64,000 nt of DNA from Schistocephalus solidus (lineage: Eukaryota; Platyhelminthes; Cestoda; Diphyllobothriidea; Diphyllobothriidae), in the NCBI GenBank assembly GCA_017591395.1, contig WEDG01002903.1:62001-126000 (forward strand). The letters are read 5' to 3'. Both the position numbers and the translations under genes were made by a program. Positions 25,216 through 36,255 of this stretch are shown here, piece after piece. The first letter of the stretch is position 1, and each line of letters begins with the position of its first letter. The notes beneath the pieces are model-generated. The model saw only the letters and a program-made list of their open reading frames with translations, made no database searches and was not told the origin of the DNA.

Positions 25216-26872
25216 TGCTGATTAGATATCCCCTCATTGGTTCATCCAATACTTCAATAATTAAATTAATTATCAATAAATCACTTGACTACTCACCATG
25301 ATACCTAATTATTTAATACCAATAACAATTTCCGATTCATTATAGTTTCGCAAAATTAAATGCTTAACGGTCGTTAATGATTCGCTAGCCATTTTGGTTA
25401 CTGGTAGTTTATTAGTTTGCTACGACACACCGTTTTCAAATTGCGTGGTGTTTTTAAAGTAAACTAATAGAGATAAATCAATGTCTACAGATTTGCAATT
25501 TAATTTTTGCCAATATACTTTCACTTATAGTCGCCATCTTCCCCAGCCACTAGACCTATATTTACCATCGCTTAACTCTGTCAGCCAAAAAAATTGGATT
25601 TCAGCATTAATTAGTAGGCTTACTCAAAAAGTTGACTAATGCCTGACAGAATTTCAGCGCGCATTCCTTAGTTTCTTGTCGTACATTCCGGCAAGTCCAG
25701 GCTTGTGTAAAATCAAGTGCTGCAAATGAATACACTTCGCACTGGAAGGAGACCCTGTGTAGCTGAGATAGTTGCTTCTTGATGTAGTGGACAGGCCTGT
25801 ACAACATAGTCGAATCCGGCCGACCTCATAGGATTGAGTTTTATCCTCAATTGATAGCCTTGCATGACTAGTCACGGAGCACACGGCAAACACCCCCGAT
25901 TGTTTTTTCCATGCTAATTTCGTTCTCCTCAAGATAGAGACTAAACAGTCCTGGGAGTATGAGCTACCCTATTCCGGGGCCTGAGATTAATTTCCAGGGA
26001 AAATAGGTTTAATACCACGGTAAAGATAAGAGTTGTCATTAGGATTCGGGTTGGAAATAGGGTTAGTGTTTATGGTAGATTTATGACTCTATTATATGTA
26101 CCCTTCCTGGAATTTTCGCGCAAAGTCTCATTTAGTACCGGGGCAGAGCATCGGAGTTTCCTGTTTCCGTGTCTTACCCGGACCTCCTTAAACGTCGTGA
26201 GTTTTGCAAAGTGAATTTGTCTCGGCAACGGTAGGCATCACTAACGAGAATGGTAATAGAAGCGAAGAGGTGAGTTCCAGGAAGAAGTCGTGAAGATCGA
26301 GAGACCCTATCACTGAAACAAGAGCTTTATTATAAGCCTAACGTTTTGGACTTTCACTTTAATCCTCGAACTTTTGATGCGTTAACCGCAATCATGGTAT
26401 CAGTCAGGTACTTAAAGAGTTGATTTTTTCCATCATTAGTCACGTCAGGGATGACCGCGTCCTCTTAAGAAGTTGTAATTTAAATTGAACTTAATGTCTA
26501 TTTGACTTTCGGTCCTAGATTTAAACGTTCTAAAAACCAAATAATCTCCCTTTGAATTCAGAGTGAGTGCAAGACGGTTTTTCTTAGCATTGTTTGCAGA
26601 AAAGTCGACTATATTCATAAAAACTTTAGAAACAAGAGAAGAAATACACAAGGATTTTTATTTTGGTCATACTTATGGGAACGCAAAGACCTTAAGTATG
26701 TTCGAATTAAAAACCAGCATACTACTACGTGGGCATTCAGTAGTAGACTTGGAAATATAATGAATGCTCCTAATTTGGGATTTCTAGCTGAAAAATTAAT
26801 GTAAACCCCGCATGGAAAGGCAACAGGTTTTTCTAGGATGGCATTTTATCGAGATGCCGGACCGAACGCATC

Positions 26873-27210
26873 GATAGTTTGATCGTCGATTTCGACTAGG
26901 TCCACCTACCGTTCCACAGCAGGGTGGTACAGGTTGGGTTACTTGCGCATGATTTAGTTTAAAGTAATAATGGACTTGTACTGCCTCTACCGCAATCTCT
27001 CCTCCCCCAACTTTGCCCGGTGTCAAGACAGAGTCAAGAAAACCGGAGGTGGAAGAGGGCGCAGGTGGCTGGCGCGGCCGGAGCCGCCCCTGGGCGTACC
27101 CCCACCCCCATGTTCGGCATTTGTTATGGGAGCCGAGCCCTGATGTGGCCCCCATGTTGGTCCAACTCATGCACCACGTGGCCCGCTTAGGGGGTACCAA
27201 ACGCACACAG
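26873..27210 (+). repeat. Family R repeat, copy 4 (near full length)
   Basis: It begins GATAGTTTGATCGTCGATTT and includes AAAACCGGAGGTGGAAGAGG and GGCTGGCGCGGCCGGAGCCG. It ends CCACGTGGCCCGCTTAGGGG. It defines the long form of the family (about 340 bases), including the 3' segment absent from copies 1 and 2 as delimited. Confidence 0.7.
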
Positions 27211-27639
27211 CGTCTGAGACAACCAAACCAATAACAGGTGCCCACAAACTGCTATCACCCAATCAACTGATCAAGTGACTGTTGACTCACTCTCACACGA
27301 CCTTTTATTCACTCACGCCCACATCACGCTAGTGGACAGACGTGCACGCGCGGGCCCAGTGGCCTGTGATACACAATTCCTTCTGGTCTTTCCCCTTCTC
27401 TTCCTATTCAAAACAGGACGTGATGATTGGACGGCACTGAGTACAAACACCGCTTAGCCCTCTTACATGCTAAATCGAATCGCACGGATATTGCCATCCA
27501 TGTTCCTTATATTTTGGTTGTGGAATAGGACATCGCTTTGGATCTCGGAAAGTTCCCTACATTGCGCGAATTATAGTTAATCAATAATTAAAAACGCACG
27601 GTTACGTCATATCTCATTTGAGAGCGGAGGGAACGCGAA

Positions 27640-27890
27640 TTGGTTTGATGCAGGGTGGCTTACGTGATTATGGCTCATTAGCAATCATCAGCTAGCCATT
27701 CCCAACCCTAGGTGTTTCATCCCCTGAGTCTCGGGAAACCCCGACCTATCAATTGAAAGTCCAGCGCCCCAACCACTGAGCCACGGGCGCGTTGTCTTGG
27801 CTACTTTGCGGCTGCTGAGGGGCTCGAGAGTAGGCCCAAACACACAACGGAACGAGTTTGTCCAGTAACGTGATCGGTGAGTGGCATACA
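27640..27890 (-). repeat. tRNA-derived SINE, minus, with tail block
   Basis: On the minus strand, GTGGCTCAGTGGTTGGGGCG (A box) and GTCGGGGTTTCCCGAG (B-box position) form a tRNA-like head near 27735-27785. The body (27660-27720) reads AATGGCTAGCTGATGATTGC. A plus-oriented tail block (GCGGCTGCTGAGGGGCTCGA, then ACAACGGAACGAG) adjoins at 27805-27870. Confidence 0.6.
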
Positions 27891-27924
27891 ACATTAAGCA
27901 TGTCGCAGTACCGATGGTCTGACA

Positions 27925-28068
27925 ATGACGCATCTGAGCTTTGCTGAATACTGTTTTGTCATCCATCGCGAAGGCGAGTCAGAGGTGCACTTCCGTCCCA
28001 GAAATCAGCAGAAGGAAATGCAGCTGATTGACTGTCTTTTTCCGACAGTCTTTGAAGTCAAATTGAAG
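27925..28068 (+). CDS. Unknown gene, candidate first exon
   Basis: It is 48 codons from ATG, beginning MTHLSFAEYCFVIHREGESE. It ends at AAG|GCAAGT, a good match to the minor GC donor consensus, in phase 0. That agrees with the next exon's acceptor. The frame otherwise runs on to a stop at 28116. The exon lies just downstream of a SINE-like tail (27800-27890). Confidence 0.4.
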
Positions 28069-30168
28069 GCAAGTCTCAGATTTGAAAACTTAAATTTAAT
28101 GAAGATATCTGAATAATTGCATCAGGAGATATGACAGTCGTGACTTCCCCCAAAGCATGCACATATCTCGAGAAAATCACCTACGATATACAGTTTGAAA
28201 TTCTACTTGAAAGTCTTCATAAAGGCAGATTTATCGACTTAGTAATGATCTTTACCTTAGCATCCACATAATTGGGACCTACGCATTACGATCAAGGAAT
28301 TCATGTGGGTTAACGAGGCATTGTGTTTTAGATTATACTACAGAATTTATTAAATAACTTACGAGGATCTAAAATGCTGCACGTATTCTCCTTTTACCCA
28401 TGATCTATCTTTTTATCAGAATAGCAAATTTCCCACCGCACCCATTGGACAGCGAAAGATGTTTTGACGATCGAACCTGATCCTGTTGCCGAATGCCGGT
28501 TTCTGGAGTTCCCAGTGGTTAAAGTGGATGACAATGAGTGTATTCTAAAAGCAAGGGCATCAAAACAAGTTAACTTCGCTTTCGAAAACGAAACAGAAGA
28601 GGAACCTCCATATAAAGCGGTCCAGACCACTTCTCCGGGACCGATTTATTCAGCTTTTCAGCACTGTGCGGCATCTGGTGACGCTCCTGTCCCATCCGGT
28701 TAGTAACTCTTCCCACAAAACAACTTCGACCCTCGTCTCTTGAACGGTAGGGTGTGACGTTCTACTTAAACGCAAAAGTAGGTATAATTTTATCCTATAA
28801 TAGTGTCACCTCGTGGACGTTCATCGTAATGGCGGTAACGAGAGCGGAAGTGCTGCGAAGACGGGCCAAAGGATGGTTAGAAATAGAGCCTTAAACACCT
28901 GAAGAAATCCAGTTCCTCGGTAGCCTCTTGCAAATATTTGCTTTCATACGTCTCACTCTCGTGATAAGTTAATCTGAAAAACCAACGCTTTAACGCTTGA
29001 TAGCGTCTGAGTACACCGTTGTACTTGTTGACAGATTACAATTTGGAGACTCGTGAGTGAAACTGCTTAAGGCTCACGCAATTGCGGTCTCTTATTAGAA
29101 TCTGGGCCTGCTTGAAGATGATGCGTGTGGCCAATGTTCATCAGTACGAACGCTTTATTTCCTTTTTTGTTAGGGCGGTAAATGATTGTTAAACCTGACA
29201 TTGGCTGAAGTGTCTTGATAATAGGCCATGAAATGCAGTAGCAAATGTATTCTATTGACTTTCTCATGGAATTGCAGCTTTATTATGCATCAGAACTAGT
29301 GTGGTTTGATATACATTTCTAATTAAACTATATTATTTAAATTTTCCCAGCTTAATTTGGCCGCAGTTCATTAGGCATCTTTGGTAGACGGAGAACCTGC
29401 AATATCATGTCAGTCACTTCAATCAAAACTGCCCTAAGAGATCGCACAGATAAATGAAAGGGTTACAGCCGGTGACGATTCCAAACCGAAAATTATGTCA
29501 CAGCCATTACTGACAACATATACTGAAAGAGAAGATTGAATATAAATCTAATTTCTAACATATTATTAGCGTTTTGTTTTTACTTCTGCCCTCGTATATA
29601 TGGGATTTGTCTTTTCCCTTGCAGGAGAGCTTAAATCTGCTGTGAGGAGCCCTGAACTCGTAGGTTTGCACATCAGTCATTGTTATAATGCGGTGCTACT
29701 AGAATGAAAACTAGATTATTTTGTCTTAGCACAGGTGAAAATTTATTAGTCCTCACTGCTTTCCTACTTTCAGGCTGACCATATGAACCCATCTTCGCGT
29801 TTCCGAGTTCTGGGCCACCTACGTCGTCTTAATTGCGTGAGAAGGAGAAAGAAGGCGGAATAATGATTCGTTAGTCCCTGTACAACTTTCAAAAGTCATC
29901 GCTCACCCGAAAAACTTCTGACATTTAAGTGTATATAGACTTTCCAAGAGACTGAGACATGCGTATTTGACACAAGTTATAGTGTCTTTTTCCCGGTGTC
30001 TGCTGATTTGCTACTATATTATTTTGTCTTAGCACAGGCGAAATGTATAAGTCCTCATTGCTTCCCTACTTTCAGGCAGACCATATGAACCCGTCTTCGC
30101 GTTTCCGAGTTCTGGGCTACCTACGTCGGCTGATTTGCTACTTTCCCAGGCCGCGTGAGCTTAAGTAG
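27925..30168 (+). CDS. Small four-exon gene of unknown function, two alternative last exons
   Basis: The model is 27925-28068, 28425-28698, 29625-29659, then either 29774-29863 or 30076-30168. The phases agree at every junction (0, 1, 0) and the products are 180 or 181 residues. I do not recognise the family. The protein has no clear signal peptide or membrane segment. Exon 2 is acidic and hydrophobic in alternation (PVAECRFLEFPVVKVDDNEC), and the C-terminus is basic (RFRVLGHLRRLNCVRRRKKA in isoform A). The first intron would use a GC-AG border (AAG|GCAAGT). The start is the first ATG after an in-frame TAA at 27895-27897. The exon structure is my reading, not a transcript, and the first exon is the least certain part. 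Confidence 0.5.
28425..28698 (+). CDS. Unknown gene, exon 2
   Basis: The acceptor is TTTTTATCAGAATAG and the exon opens CAAATTTCC (Q-I-S-H-R-T-H-W). The donor is CCG|GTTAGT, leaving one base of a Gly codon. The frame is open for 91 codons and its composition is balanced, unlike random AT-rich ORFs nearby. An alternative acceptor 5 bases upstream would bring in an in-frame TAG. The 3' end of this exon and its intron are duplicated at 30597-30730. Confidence 0.5.
29625..29659 (+). CDS. Unknown gene, exon 3 (35 bases)
   Basis: A strong acceptor (TTTTCCCTTGCAG) precedes it. It completes the split Gly codon, encodes ELKSAVRSPEL, and ends at CTC|GTAGGT in phase 0. Confidence 0.45.
29715..30130 (+). 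repeat. Tandem duplication of last exon with its intron end
   Basis: 29715-29826 and 30018-30128 align over about 112 bases at high identity. They include the polypyrimidine tract, acceptor and start of the last coding exon. The spacing is about 303 bases. Confidence 0.85.
29774..29863 (+). CDS. Unknown gene, alternative last exon A
   Basis: A CCTACTTTCAG acceptor leads into ADHMNPSSRFRVLGHLRRLN then CVRRRKKAE and a TAA stop, giving a basic C-terminus. The exon and about 60 bases of its upstream intron are almost the same as the copy ending at 30168. Confidence 0.5.
   Translation, partial: ADHMNPSSRFRVLGHLRRLNCVRRRKKAE
30076..30168 (+). CDS. Unknown gene, alternative last exon B (tandem copy)
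   Basis: The same acceptor context and the same first 14 codons as exon A (ADHMNPSSRFRVLG) are followed by a divergent end, YLRRLICYFPRPRELK then TAG. Most of the differences in the shared part are silent or third-position (CCA/CCG, GCT/GCA, CGT/CGG). This suggests constraint on the protein since duplication. Confidence 0.45.
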   Translation, partial: ADHMNPSSRFRVLGYLRRLICYFPRPRELK

Positions 30169-30596
30169 CCCCTTTGGCGGTACTGATCATAAAAAATGAT
30201 CTAAAAAGTTCAGGCCTTTCTGCTGACGTGGGTTGATGCTAGTAAGAAATGGCTCAACATTTAGGGCTGACAGTTAACCTTACAGGGTTGTAGAGTTAGA
30301 TGCTCTGTGTCAATATGGTTTAATTGAAGTAAAAAAGGTACAAAGTGGCATTGTTTTCTGCTCTTAATTCGACAATCACATGGAAAACCAGTAACACAAT
30401 CGAGATGATACCTATGGAGCAGCAGAATAATTTGAGCGGAAAACCAATGCAAACCAAATCCTGAAGAGTCAGGCTCACAGTATATTAACATTAAGATATA
30501 ATTGCCGAGGAATGTGAAATTATACGTTTCGGGAAGTAGCCGCCAAATCAAATCCAGCAACAGGCAAGCTATATAACTTCTGTTGGGTTACTTTTT

Positions 30597-30730
30597 GACG
30601 CTTTCCAAAACTGTGCGGCTTCTGGTGTCCGGTTAATGCTAGTCCCCACAAAATGGCATCATTTCTTAGTTCCATACAAATTTATTACAATGTTCTACTG
30701 AAATAAACAAAAGTAACCATAATTTTGCAT
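30597..30730 (+). pseudogene. Decayed copy of the unknown gene's exon 2 end
   Basis: The sequence from 30597 (TTTCC..AACTGTGCGGCTTCTGGTG, CCGGTTA..CT, CCCACAAAA) parallels the exon 2 end and donor at 28652-28800, with a deletion of about 10 bases around the VPS codons. The match runs into the intron (CGCAAAAGTA / AACAAAAGTA, ATAATTTT). No complete reading frame is left. An AATAAA at 30702-30707 lies in it. Confidence 0.6.
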
Positions 30731-31524
30731 GGTAACCGTCACCCATACTAGCGGGCTCACCAGGGCCTTCGCGACAGAATTTCTCAGCACCTTATTTGCT
30801 ACCTCCGACAGCCATTTTGGCGTACGCTTAGTTGGTTTATTCGCCAATCGCCTTTGCTTAGGCCAAATTTACATGCATCCACAAATACATGTGGACTCAT
30901 GGATACAGTTTGATATGGAAAGTGCAGGCAAGGTAGCTCTAATTAGTCTTGTACGGGGTTTAGAAACAAGATGCTAGCGGGCTGTGCATGTTCGCCAAAT
31001 TGCGTACCGTAGTGGTCCCTTGATACCACATAACACAGTATTACCTATTAAAGCAGAGATAATACTACTGCACTCTTTGTCGGATTTTTTTGGCTGGAAG
31101 GCAATAGTTATCAAACTTTTCGCTAAATACTCCTCTCTTCGAAAAATGCTTTCGGGGCAATCAAACTCGTCTTACTTAATCCCACTATATAAATTTTAGT
31201 AGATTGAGTAAAGTGGAACCAAATCAGTTTTTTTTGTTCTCAAATGACAAGGTAAATTAAAAAGAAGCAATATTCTAATCTTCGATTTCAACAAATACAT
31301 CAGTCTCAAAGCTCCGTCCCTGGTTATTTGTTCGTTTAGTTACTAAACGAAAGAACATACTCCTTATGCCTTCTGTCTTAACCTCCTCAGGATGAGCTTA
31401 TATCTTTCCTCAATATTTCAACACTGTATTTGATTAGAGATGGAGAGTGTCCCCAGATCAACTCGCTCCATTTGATAGATCGAATTCTATTGAATAAAAC
31501 TTGAGATAGTTTACTTATGTTAAG

Positions 31525-32215
31525 AGGCAGTTCAGTTCATCACAGTCTTATTAAGGGAAACGTACGTGAATGCTTTCAAACTCCCTTTTCGTTTCTCTAA
31601 TACCAGAAAAGATAAACACCCATACATAAAGAACGTTGGAAAAATGATTGGATATATAATTGCATGCAACAAGCATGCATGTGTCTCGTTACTCCTAATA
31701 TGTGTCAATGCATGCGGGGCGTGGCATAAATAGTGAAAGTATAAAATACAATATTCAGGAGTGTTAATTAGTATGAAACTAACACTTAAACATCAGCTAA
31801 AAGGCACTGGAACACACTTCGTCATCCGACGACGTTTTTAAGGAAACATTTATAAAACAGTGCTACTGAAACACGAAAAGTAGAAAGTTTGGTAACATTT
31901 ACGTATCGGGATGAGGTTACAGGAGATGAAAAAAACTAGTTACTGGTGGCGTTGTGGTACGTATTGCTATACGTGTCAAGCTTCTTCATAAAAATATCCA
32001 TGGATGAGGTTATGACGACTTCCACAGGAAGAAAATTTTATGACTTAAAAACTATGTTGGGGAAGATAAACATCTTTGTGTGCAGTCTTGCCACAGTTAC
32101 ATGTAGTTTGAGAGAATGTCCTCTAAAGCTGGTGGTGATGGCCAGCTCTAAGAAGTCGCCGGGTCCAAGGCAAAAATCATAACCCCTCAACAAGTTAACT
32201 GCTTGTATTTGAACC
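31525..32215 (-). mobile_element. Second copy of the same LINE 3' end
   Basis: 32000-32215 aligns with 22790-22985 of the first copy (shared blocks such as GAGAATGTCCTCTAAAG-like, GTGATGGCCAGC, AAGTCGCCGGGTCCAAGGCAA and CTGCTTGTATT). 31530-31570 (GCAGTTCAGTT, TTATTAAGGGAAA) matches the first copy's 3' end at 22520-22555. The middle has diverged. Confidence 0.65.
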
Positions 32216-32984
32216 AAAGACGCTATTAGCGTAGGATTTGGGGGGGGGGGCTCCTCGAATTTTCGTTAAAATTTTACAAAGCTCAGCTGCCCGAAGCGAC
32301 CTCATCACCATCATCAGCAAAGGTCAACGCTGCACGACTTTCCTGCGACCTGGCCTTCGATGCGAAGAAAAAGCTTATGGGAAATGCAAGAACAAAAGTT
32401 AATTTGTGGTTCATCTACCCTCCTTTGGTGGCTTCTATAGGGATCATGAGGACATAGCCAAATTACGCTATCGAAATACAACAGTCTTTGTAGCTGTATC
32501 TGTGTCTTCGACAGCGCACTCTTCTGCCTCCGGTCCTCTTGGCAAGGACGGGAAAGATAAGATAAAGAAAGAGACAGCCGATGCAACATGGGAAGAGGAC
32601 GTTTCGCGTAATGTTCACTACCCAGGTGATTTGGGTTCAGGTACTGTGACTTGGGTGTGGATAGTTGACAACTTTAAGCAATCCAGCCAACAATGGCCAT
32701 TCTGCTGAATTCACACCTACGGACATTTTGATGAAAGTCCTCTTTCCCCACCGAGAACTCCAATGGAATTGTGAGCCCTTTATTAAAATCAACTCAGCAT
32801 GTAAGACTATAACAGGTGCATGGAAGCCTTTTCTCTTCTCTTCAGAACAGGATACCACCACGAACTGCGAGTACACATTCGAAGCACCAGGGATATTCAC
32901 AGAGATGCTTCGACCATCATTAAATGTGGCTATCAAGAACTCAAAGCCTAACTACATCAGACGGGCTTTGTAAGGACTCATGTG

Positions 32985-33150
32985 CCCAGGAATGTGGAGG
33001 AAATGACCATTCCAGCCTCCCTAGTCTTTGTCGCCATTGTCAAACTGTCTTTATTACTACTAGCCGCTATACAGGCTGCTGGCTGCCACAAGGCAGAGCG
33101 GAACGAGTGAATTCCGTTAGAGAGCGATGAGCGTTCGTCAATCAACTCCT
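32985..33150 (+). repeat. SINE body and tail fragment
   Basis: AAATGACCATTCCAGCCTCC, CTAGTCTTTGTCGCCATTGT, a GGCTGCTGGC-like block and AAGGCAGAGCGGAACGAGTG then GAGCGATGAGCGTTCGTCAA appear in the family's order. A partial body block also occurs at 32675-32705. Confidence 0.6.
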
Positions 33151-34885
33151 GTGTCTGTTATCAGAGCAGTATTACAGTAAGCAGGGCAGAGGGTTAGCAA
33201 CGATTTCTTAATCGTAAAATTCAATTGGACTAGGATGTGCAAATTTACGAATTGAATGAAATCCATGCCGTATGTGTGCTTCTGGGCAATGGGCATGCGA
33301 GAAATATGGAGAAATCTATTATTATTTCTTCATTGGATAGGCGGAAGGATTACGGTTTTCACCGTTAGAAGGGACCTAGTTGCTCTGTGTAGCCACTGGA
33401 AATGAATAAACAAGAGAGTGAAAAAGAGAAGAAGGGTACAAACTTTCAGCGTTTGGGGGATAACCTAATTGGAGAAATTCCACGTGAATTTCTTTTGTAT
33501 TTGTACTGCGGATGTTCACTTTACTGCTGTTGCAAAGATGATTTCTCCATCGAATTGGTGTGCAACTCCAGCACCTCACGAAGTATTTGCAACACTTCCT
33601 CAATTGAAGTCAGAGCAGACAATAATTACCCACCTTGCTTTGTGCGTCTGGGACTCCACCTGCTTCTGAAGAGCCTCGACGACCAACTCTAACGAAATGA
33701 AATCATGCACATCAGGTAAAACCTGTGCGAAAGCAAGGACCTATCAAGATGTATATGGAAGATGTTTTTTCAAGGGCAGGAACAAGCAAAGCCCTCTGTT
33801 TGGTGCATTGGGCTCTGGACACGGGTCAGATCAGTCTTATTTTTAAGGCCTGAAACGTGACTAGTAATCTTTCTTACTTTGACTTAAAGTTAAAACGACT
33901 TTCTTTCAAGCTAAAAGGATTAGCACAACAGCGCACAAAATAGAGTCCTTTTAATCAGTTAATTAATATTCCTAGTCAGCATTATCAAACTCTCTTCTGC
34001 CATTTATTTTTTTACGAGAGGCTGTCAAAATCTGAATTTTAAAAACCATCATAAATTTGCGAGAATAGTAGTTTCAGACAACACAAGCAGCCACCAATTT
34101 TTGCTAGCCATCCGTAGACTCATTAATCATATTTTGAGCTGACCGAATACATGATATTCAGTGAAGCAACGGAGATTTTGGAAGACACACAAGACCCGGA
34201 CAGTACGATCTAAGGCAAGTCCGAATGGTTAGACAGAACTGATATACCAGTAGCAACAATCCACGGGAGCGATTAATGCGGCACAGTCATCTTTCAGTGG
34301 ATACTTAAAAAGAAAAAGATGCAACATTAGTATTTGGCGGATTGCAGAGATGAAGTGCGTTAGCAATCACAACCATCTGTCTGTTCTATCAATGTACCTA
34401 GCTGGATTCCAAGGTTTTAAAGAAAGCGACATTTATCGATTTTTTTTCCTTACGCGAGCCATATTCCTTCCGGTGCCATTTAGTGTCTTCGTATTTTTAA
34501 AACCGAATACTGTGCAAACCTCCTTCACTTTTTACTGGCGGATACTTTATCGGGTAGCACGGTAAAGAAAATTAAACTCTTACCGTTTTTTTGCTTCATA
34601 CTGTCTAGACATCCTCTTTTCTACACCACGGAAGCAAATGTCCATGCGTGTCTGTCGGGGGTTGGTTGGTGCAGTTGATGCCAGTAAAAAACCAAATATC
34701 GGTTGGCTTGCAGGATGAACGCGTATCTACAACAGTTCACCAGCTGGCAATAATTCAGACTATCACACTCACGTGGTGGTCTGTGCTGCAAAAGTAAACG
34801 ACTACCCACATTTTATCTTTTCGAGAACTGAAGGCCCTAAACTGGGCAATAAATTAGTTATTGCCACGTTTACATTCCTGAGTAC

Positions 34886-34917
34886 CTTCGGGGGGGGGAG
34901 GGGAGGGGGGAGGGGAA
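34886..34917 (+). repeat. G-rich tract, possible G-quadruplex
   Basis: A run of nine G, then AGGGGAGGGGGGAGGGGAAA. It contains at least four G-runs of three or more within 30 bases. Other G runs lie at 12309-12320, 14106-14120 and 32240-32250. Confidence 0.6.
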
Positions 34918-36103
34918 ACCATTTTTACCAACACCGTATATATAATTGATTCCCACGCAGGCAGTATTATCTGCACTTGCAAGACACCATGGACGATTAC
35001 CATCTAGACGGCGCCTGCTCTCAAGGCATCGGAGGAGGCCGTTTCACTTTGGCCCGAAGTAGTGGAATTCCTCCGGTTCTGTTGTTTTCTCTAGGGTAGC
35101 TGCAATGCCACAAATTATCCCCTGCGACCGTTACCAGTATTCCTGACGCTGGCTGCTAACATTCTTAGCCATTTGACAGCGTTTCGCGCGGCGCAGACGG
35201 TTGAAGGGTGTTTGGAGTTTTTATTTCTCATCCGTTGGAATGTTTTTTGGTGGTTTACTTTGGTAAGCTGTATTTGAGGCTTTCTTGTAAGCTCCCAGCT
35301 AGTCCACGGGAGGTGTCGCAGTAGCTGAGAGGGAAGAAGTCCTTGTTAGAGCTGGCCCGTTCATTTACCCCTCTGGAAAGAGCCGAGAAATTCAAAAAGC
35401 ATCCTATCTTCCAGGTCAATAATTATGCTTATGAACTATTTATCGTGACACGTACTCATAAAAAATTTAATGACCCCTTTTATAATATTTTCTTAATAAC
35501 ACAAATGGTTTGCCTTTTTTGGAAATCTAGAGCAATCAGCTGGGAAATTTGAAGCGCAAATGCAACTGCGTGTCAGGTTTAAAAATGTAGCAAAATTGAA
35601 AAGTGTTTTTTCAAAACTAAAGATATTCTTTCTTTAAGTAGACAAGTTGCGGTACTAAATGAGTAACAATGAAATCTTTATTTGCATGCCTTTGAAAATC
35701 GTTTACAAGGAAAGGCATATTGAAAATAAATGAGAAAAAATTCATGCTTCTTCTGCAGTCTGGGTTACCATGCATTTGAGAATTTTGGTTAACATTTCAT
35801 GAGGTAGATACACTACTTTCATATATACAGTAGATTTCTAATCTCATGTATTGTCGAGCGAAGTTCTAATATGTGCATTTAAGTCAAAATAATTACATAA
35901 GTAGGGTTTTTACACTGATTGATGTGCAGCATAATCCCAGGATATTTCAATCACAGTCGGATGTTTACTTTTGCGCGAACTTTTTGCTGACCACCTGCAA
36001 AAAGCATACTGAGTTAAAAAATAGCGAAATAAGTATTATGTACTTTTTTTAATTATTTTCACTGTTTTTATAATTTCAAACCAAACTTAGAGAAAACCTG
36101 CAC

Positions 36104-36109
<6 letters not shown>

Positions 36110-36134
<25 letters not shown>
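36110..36134 (+). repeat. (TA)n microsatellite
   Basis: An uninterrupted TA run adjoining a SINE head. Confidence 0.9.
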
Positions 36135-36135
<1 letters not shown>

Positions 36136-36255
36136 TTGAATAATTCCTTTGACCCACTAGTGAAAAACTCGGCGGCCTCGGTGGGATTGGAACCCACGCT
36201 AGCAAGGGGAAGGCTTAAGTTCAGCCAACGCTCTAGCCGTTGTATGGAGGCTGCC
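36135..36255 (-). repeat. tRNA-derived SINE head (minus)
   Basis: On the minus strand, CGGCTAGAGCGTTGG (A-box-like) and GCGTGGGTTCCAATCCCACC (an excellent B box) are spaced as in a tRNA. A 3' part GAGGCCGCCGAGTTTTTCAC follows and is shared with 40378-40410. A (TA)n run lies at its left edge (36110-36134). Confidence 0.65.

Larger units (their letters stand above)
23526..26872. other. No supported gene
   Basis: It holds the ACT microsatellite and TTAGGG-type tracts listed above. Minus-strand frames near 25607-25932 have no recognised motif. Confidence 0.5.
32216..36109. other. No supported gene
   Basis: It holds a SINE fragment (32985-33150) and a G-rich tract (34886-34917). A short plus-strand open segment at 35315-35419 is bounded by possible splice sites but was not linked to other exons. 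The rest is AT-rich with no signal. Confidence 0.45.

Noticed and set aside
1785..26080. TTAGGG-type tracts as a chromosome end
   Set aside because: They are short, degenerate, on both strands and embedded in family T copies or unique sequence, so they are interstitial.
35315..35419. Possible exon encoding LLELARSFTPLERAEKFKKH
   Set aside because: It has plausible splice borders but I found no neighbouring exon in phase and no family match.
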